NCBI RefSeq assembly: GCF_001639745.1
Contig: NZ_LTAX01000016.1
Location: 16,688 to 80,687 of the forward strand
Direction: 5' to 3'
DNA length: 64,000 nucleotides
Origin: Marinomonas gallaica
GTDB lineage: Bacteria > Pseudomonadota > Gammaproteobacteria > Pseudomonadales > Marinomonadaceae
Shown here: positions 61,324-64,000 of the stretch, piece by piece
Layout of the letters: each line of letters opens with the position of its first letter
Position numbering within the stretch: the stretch's first letter is position 1
The notes under the pieces: generated by a model
Seen by the model: only the letters and a program-made list of their open reading frames with translations
The model's database searches: none
What the model was told of the DNA's origin: nothing
Made by a program: the position numbers and the translations under genes

Positions 61324-63144
61324 ATGTCTATTGATATCAGTAAGTTACGCAACGTTGCAATCATTGCCCACGTTGACCATGGTAAAACAACGCTGGTAGA
61401 CCAGCTTCTAAGTCAGTCAGGTACACTGGACCGTAAAGAGATGGGTTCAGAGCGTATTATGGACTCGAATGACCAAGAAAAAGAGCGTGGTATTACCATT
61501 CTTGCGAAAAACACTTCAATTAAGTGGAATGACTACCGCATCAACATCGTAGACACACCTGGACACGCCGATTTCGGTGGCGAAGTAGAGCGTGTACTAT
61601 CGATGGTGGACTCTGTACTACTATTGGTTGACGCGGTAGATGGCCCGATGCCACAAACGCGTTTCGTAACGTCTAAAGCCTTTGAACGTGGCCTACGTCC
61701 GATCGTTGTAATCAACAAAATCGACCGTCCAGGCGCACGTCCTGACTGGGTAATGGACCAAGTATTTGATCTATTTGACTCTCTTGGTGCGACAGAAGAG
61801 CAGCTTGATTTCCCTGTGATCTACGCGTCAGCGATCAACGGTATCGCAGGGCTTGATCCAGAAGCAATGTCAGAAACAATGGAACCGCTGTATCAAATGA
61901 TCGTCGACAGCGTGCCTGTTCCTGATGTTGATCCTGAAGGTATGTTCCAAATGCAGGTGTCTGCATTGGATTACGATGCCTACGTTGGTGTAATCGGTAT
62001 CGGCCGTATCACTCGTGGTCTGTTGTCTCCTAATCAGCAAGTAATTGTTAAATCGGCTGACGGCAAAGAGCGTAAAGGTAAGGTCCTAAACGTTAAGGGC
62101 TACCATGGTCTACAGCGAGTTGATACTGAACAAGCGGCTGCAGGTGATATCGTTTGTATCACAGGTATCGATGGTCTAAGTATTTCTGACACGCTATGTA
62201 ATCCTGAGTGTGTTGAAGCTTTGCCTGCGTTGACAGTTGACGAGCCAACCGTAAGCATGACCTTCATGGTTAACGACTCTCCGTTTGCTGGTAAAGAAGG
62301 TAAATACATTACGACGCGTAATATCTCTGACCGTCTTGAGCGTGAGCTTATCCATAACGTGGCTTTGCGTGTTCGCCAAGGCGAGACGCCTGATAAATTT
62401 ATCGTATCTGGCCGTGGTGAGCTTCACCTTTCTGTATTGATCGAGAATATGCGTCGTGAAGGCTTTGAGATGGGTGTTTCTCGTCCTGAAGTAGTTCAAA
62501 AAATTGTTGATGGAAAAATTCAAGAACCATACGAGCTAGTGGTTATTGACGTTGAAGAGCAGCATCAAGGTTCGATCATGGAAGAGCTTGGCTTGCGTAA
62601 AGCTGAGCTGACTAACATGGAGCCAGATGGTAAGGGTCGAGTTCGTCTTGAGTTCATGACGCCTTCACGTGGTTTGATTGGCTTCCGTGGTTTGTTCCTG
62701 ACACTGACGTCTGGTTCAGGTATTATGACCAGCGTATTTGATCATTACGGCCCAGTAAAAGACGGTGATGTTCACCGCCGCCAAAATGGTGTGTTAATCA
62801 GTATGCTTACGGGTAAAACTGCGGCTTACGCATTGTTTAACCTACAAAGCCGTGGCCGTATGTTCCTAGGTCACGCAGTAGAAGTATACGAAGGCCAGGT
62901 AATTGGTATTCACTCGCGTGATAACGACTTGTCTATTAACCCAGTTAAAGGTAAGCAGTTAACAAACGTTCGTGCATCAGGTACAGATGAAGCATTGACG
63001 CTTACGCCGCCAATTCGTCATACACTTGAGCAAGCACTTGAGTTTATCGAAGACGATGAGCTGGTAGAAGTAACGCCAGAAAGCATCCGTATTCGTAAGA
63101 AACTATTGACTGAAAACGAGCGTAAACGCGCTGGCCGTAAGTAA
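61324..63144 (+). CDS. typA: Ribosome-associated GTPase TypA/BipA
   Basis: TypA is a translational GTPase that acts on 50S assembly and stress growth. The 606-residue product shows G1 [20 protein letters not shown] near 11, G2 [20 protein letters not shown] near 48, G3 [20 protein letters not shown] near 74 and G4 [20 protein letters not shown] near 128. The C-terminal TypA-specific part includes [20 protein letters not shown] and [20 protein letters not shown] near 440. Length is standard. The gene is followed by a terminator and then by dtd. The start ATG is at 61324, preceded by AGAGAAAT, a weak ribosome site. Confidence 0.97.
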   Translation: MSIDISKLRNVAIIAHVDHGKTTLVDQLLSQSGTLDRKEMGSERIMDSNDQEKERGITILAKNTSIKWNDYRINIVDTPGHADFGGEVERVLSMVDSVLLLVDAVDGPMPQTRFVTSKAFERGLRPIVVINKIDRPGARPDWVMDQVFDLFDSLGATEEQLDFPVIYASAINGIAGLDPEAMSETMEPLYQMIVDSVPVPDVDPEGMFQMQVSALDYDAYVGVIGIGRITRGLLSPNQQVIVKSADGKERKGKVLNVKGYHGLQRVDTEQAAAGDIVCITGIDGLSISDTLCNPECVEALPALTVDEPTVSMTFMVNDSPFAGKEGKYITTRNISDRLERELIHNVALRVRQGETPDKFIVSGRGELHLSVLIENMRREGFEMGVSRPEVVQKIVDGKIQEPYELVVIDVEEQHQGSIMEELGLRKAELTNMEPDGKGRVRLEFMTPSRGLIGFRGLFLTLTSGSGIMTSVFDHYGPVKDGDVHRRQNGVLISMLTGKTAAYALFNLQSRGRMFLGHAVEVYEGQVIGIHSRDNDLSINPVKGKQLTNVRASGTDEALTLTPPIRHTLEQALEFIEDDELVEVTPESIRIRKKLLTENERKRAGRK

Positions 63145-63185
63145 TAGAGCAGCAGCAAATAGACCGCAAGGTCTTGAGCGGAATG

Positions 63186-63206
63186 AAAGCGCCTTAGGGC
63201 GCTTTT
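63186..63206 (+). terminator. Terminator after typA
   Basis: AAAGCGCC / GGCGCTTT with a 5-base loop followed by TATTTT, 42 bp after the typA stop. Confidence 0.82.
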
Positions 63207-63253
63207 ATTTTGTCTAAAATTTGTGATGGTTAGAGATAGCAAAAGGAGCACAG

Positions 63254-63688
63254 ATGAAAGTCTTGGTACAGCGATCCCTTGAAGCGAAAGTCATTGTTGA
63301 TGGTGAAACCATTGGAGCCATTGATCATGGGCAGCTGGTATTGGTCGGGATTGAACGCGGGGACACCGAAGCGGATACACAGCGTTTGGCTGATAAGCTT
63401 TTAAAGTACCGTATGTTCGGTGATGATGACGGCAAAATGAACTTGAATGTTCAACAGGTAGGTGGCGGGGTACTGTTAGTTTCGCAATTTACCTTAGCAG
63501 CCGAGACTAAAAAAGGGCTGCGTCCAGGCTTCTCTAGTGCGGCAGTGCCGGAAGAGGGCGAGCGCTTGTTTAATGATTTTGTCGCGAAAGTGCGTGCGCA
63601 ATACGATAAAGTGGAAACAGGACAGTTTGGTGCGGACATGAAAGTACAGTTTACCAACGATGGTCCTGTTACTTTTATGCTGGATTAA
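63254..63688 (+). CDS. dtd: D-aminoacyl-tRNA deacylase
   Basis: Dtd hydrolyses D-aminoacyl-tRNA and Gly-tRNA(Ala), clearing mischarged tRNAs. The 144-residue product begins MKVLVQRSLEAKVIVDGETI. It continues LVLVGIERGDTEADTQRLAD and KLLKYRMFGDDDGKMNLNVQ, and has the catalytic SQFTLAAETKKGLRPGFSSA near 78 and the C-terminal NDGPVTFML. The first motif of the active site (SQFTL) and the Gly-Pro near the end are intact, so the protein should be active. AAAGGAG precedes the ATG. Next to typA, but separated by a terminator. Confidence 0.95.
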   Translation: MKVLVQRSLEAKVIVDGETIGAIDHGQLVLVGIERGDTEADTQRLADKLLKYRMFGDDDGKMNLNVQQVGGGVLLVSQFTLAAETKKGLRPGFSSAAVPEEGERLFNDFVAKVRAQYDKVETGQFGADMKVQFTNDGPVTFMLD

Positions 63689-63700
63689 TTCCTATTAGTT

Positions 63701-63719
63701 TGTAGGAACGCGGTTTCCC
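63701..63719 (+). repeat. Partial head of the 88-bp intergenic repeat
   Basis: TGTAGGAACGCGGTTTCCC repeats the first 19 bases of the two full units (TGTAGGA-C-GCGGTTTCC). Confidence 0.75.
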
Positions 63720-63723
63720 AATA

Positions 63724-63811
63724 TGTAGGACCGCGGTTTCCGAGGGAAAAGACAGTGTGCGGTGAGGAATGGAAGCCTTTAATCGCAAGGGCTTTCCTTC
63801 GCACAGTGAAG
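63724..63811 (+). repeat. Intergenic repeat, unit 1 (88 bp)
   Basis: The unit starts TGTAGGACCGCGGTTTCCGA, then GGGAAAAGACAGTGTGCGGT, GAGGAATGGAAGCCTTTAAT and CGCAAGGGCTTTCCTTCGCA + CAGTGAAG. The arms CAGTGTGCG...AGGAA and TTCC-TTCGCACAGTG can pair into a long imperfect hairpin. No coding frame. It differs from unit 2 at only a few positions. Confidence 0.88.
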
Positions 63812-63836
63812 TCTCCACAAAGCCACTTTGCCGTCA

Positions 63837-63924
63837 TGTAGGACTGCGGTTTCCGCGGGAAAAGACAGTGTGCGGTGAGGAATGGAAGCCTTTAATCGCA
63901 AGGGCTTTCCTTCGTACAGCGAAG
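63837..63924 (+). repeat. Intergenic repeat, unit 2 (88 bp)
   Basis: Begins TGTAGGACTGCGGTTTCCGC and follows unit 1 with a period of 113 bp; the 25-bp spacer (63812-63836) is not repeated. Differences: CCG to CTG, CGAGGG to CGCGGG, GCACAGTG to TACAGCG near the end. The change CGCAC to CGTAC turns one G-C pair of the hairpin into a G-T pair, so the stem is kept. Confidence 0.88.
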
Positions 63925-64000
63925 TTATATGGACCCGCCCGACTGTTGCAAGCTATTTCGATAAGACAGAGTAAAGTTGCACGCTTATATTCGGCCTACT

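Larger units (their letters stand above)
63689..64000. other. Intergenic region filled mainly by repeats
   Basis: After dtd the remaining 312 bp contain one partial and two full copies of an 88-bp repeat; the last ~75 bp (after 63924) hold nothing I recognise. Confidence 0.5.

Noticed and set aside
63701..63924. CRISPR-like array
   Set aside because: Units are 88 bp with only one 25-bp spacer, contain internal hairpins and have no cas genes nearby; this is an intergenic repeat, not CRISPR.

Overview
The window looks like a chromosomal segment of a marine gammaproteobacterium of the Oceanospirillales type. My best guess is Marinomonas or a close relative. This rests on gene content and synteny (glnA-ntrBC, typA-dtd, secB-grxC-rhodanese, gpmI-envC-ctpA-yibQ, siaABCD, a lysine/pipecolate catabolic locus like that of Pseudomonas) and on a moderate GC content. 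No database search was possible, so the genus is an inference. There are no rRNA or tRNA genes, no prophage and no CRISPR. The only accessory-looking parts are a toxin-antitoxin pair and two clusters of intergenic repeats.

Layout. 1-1.5 kb: sulfate uptake (sbp, and cysT running off the left edge). 1.8-6.2 kb: small and hypothetical proteins, an RlpA-like lipoprotein and a chemoreceptor. 6.4-8.7 kb: a compact trpR-trpE-trpG operon with a TrpR-type operator sequence at its promoter. 8.8-9.35 kb: a RelE/RelB-like toxin-antitoxin pair. 9.5-13 kb: adenine deaminase, then the carboxynorspermidine dehydrogenase/decarboxylase pair on the other strand. 14-15.7 kb: a sulfurtransferase/phosphatase-like protein with sulfide:quinone oxidoreductase. 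15.9-22.7 kb: a CHASE-PAS-GGDEF-EAL protein followed by a complete siaABCD signalling operon. 22.8-28.5 kb: a CBS/DUF294 protein, a DnaQ-like exonuclease, an LpxH-like phosphoesterase, an EAL-CBS-GGDEF protein and a 57-residue protein. 28.6-31.2 kb: a divergent AraC regulator/pobA pair for 4-hydroxybenzoate and a 40-residue CxxC protein. 31.2-31.75 kb: a tandem intergenic repeat. 31.8-35.1 kb: a monooxygenase-like protein, a sterol desaturase family protein, a small DUF protein, secB, grxC and a membrane rhodanese. 35.2-41.8 kb: a lipoprotein gene and a lysine/pipecolate catabolism locus (DUF1338 enzyme, LysR, amaB, amaA, LysR). 41.9-46.8 kb: gpmI-envC-ctpA-yibQ. 47.1-52.1 kb: livJHMGF. 52.1-59.3 kb: tsaC, DUF3461, ntrC, ntrB, glnA, thiI. 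59.5-63.7 kb: a PAS chemoreceptor, typA, dtd. 63.7-63.9 kb: a second intergenic repeat.

How the genes work together. Nitrogen control is the clearest regulatory theme. glnA and ntrBC each have an upstream match to the sigma-54 promoter consensus. A near-perfect NtrC site precedes ntrBC, weaker NtrC-like sites precede glnA, and a plausible sigma-54 promoter precedes livJ. Cyclic-di-GMP signalling is the second theme, with three GGDEF or GGDEF/EAL proteins and the SiaA/SiaB/SiaC phospho-switch in one 13-kb stretch. Several divergent regulator/enzyme pairs carry readable operator candidates: 21-bp-spaced direct repeats before pobA and overlapping LysR-type palindromes before amaB.

I did not find a clearly undescribed multi-gene system. 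The least explained objects are three very small proteins (28, 40 and 57 residues) and the two families of structured intergenic repeats.
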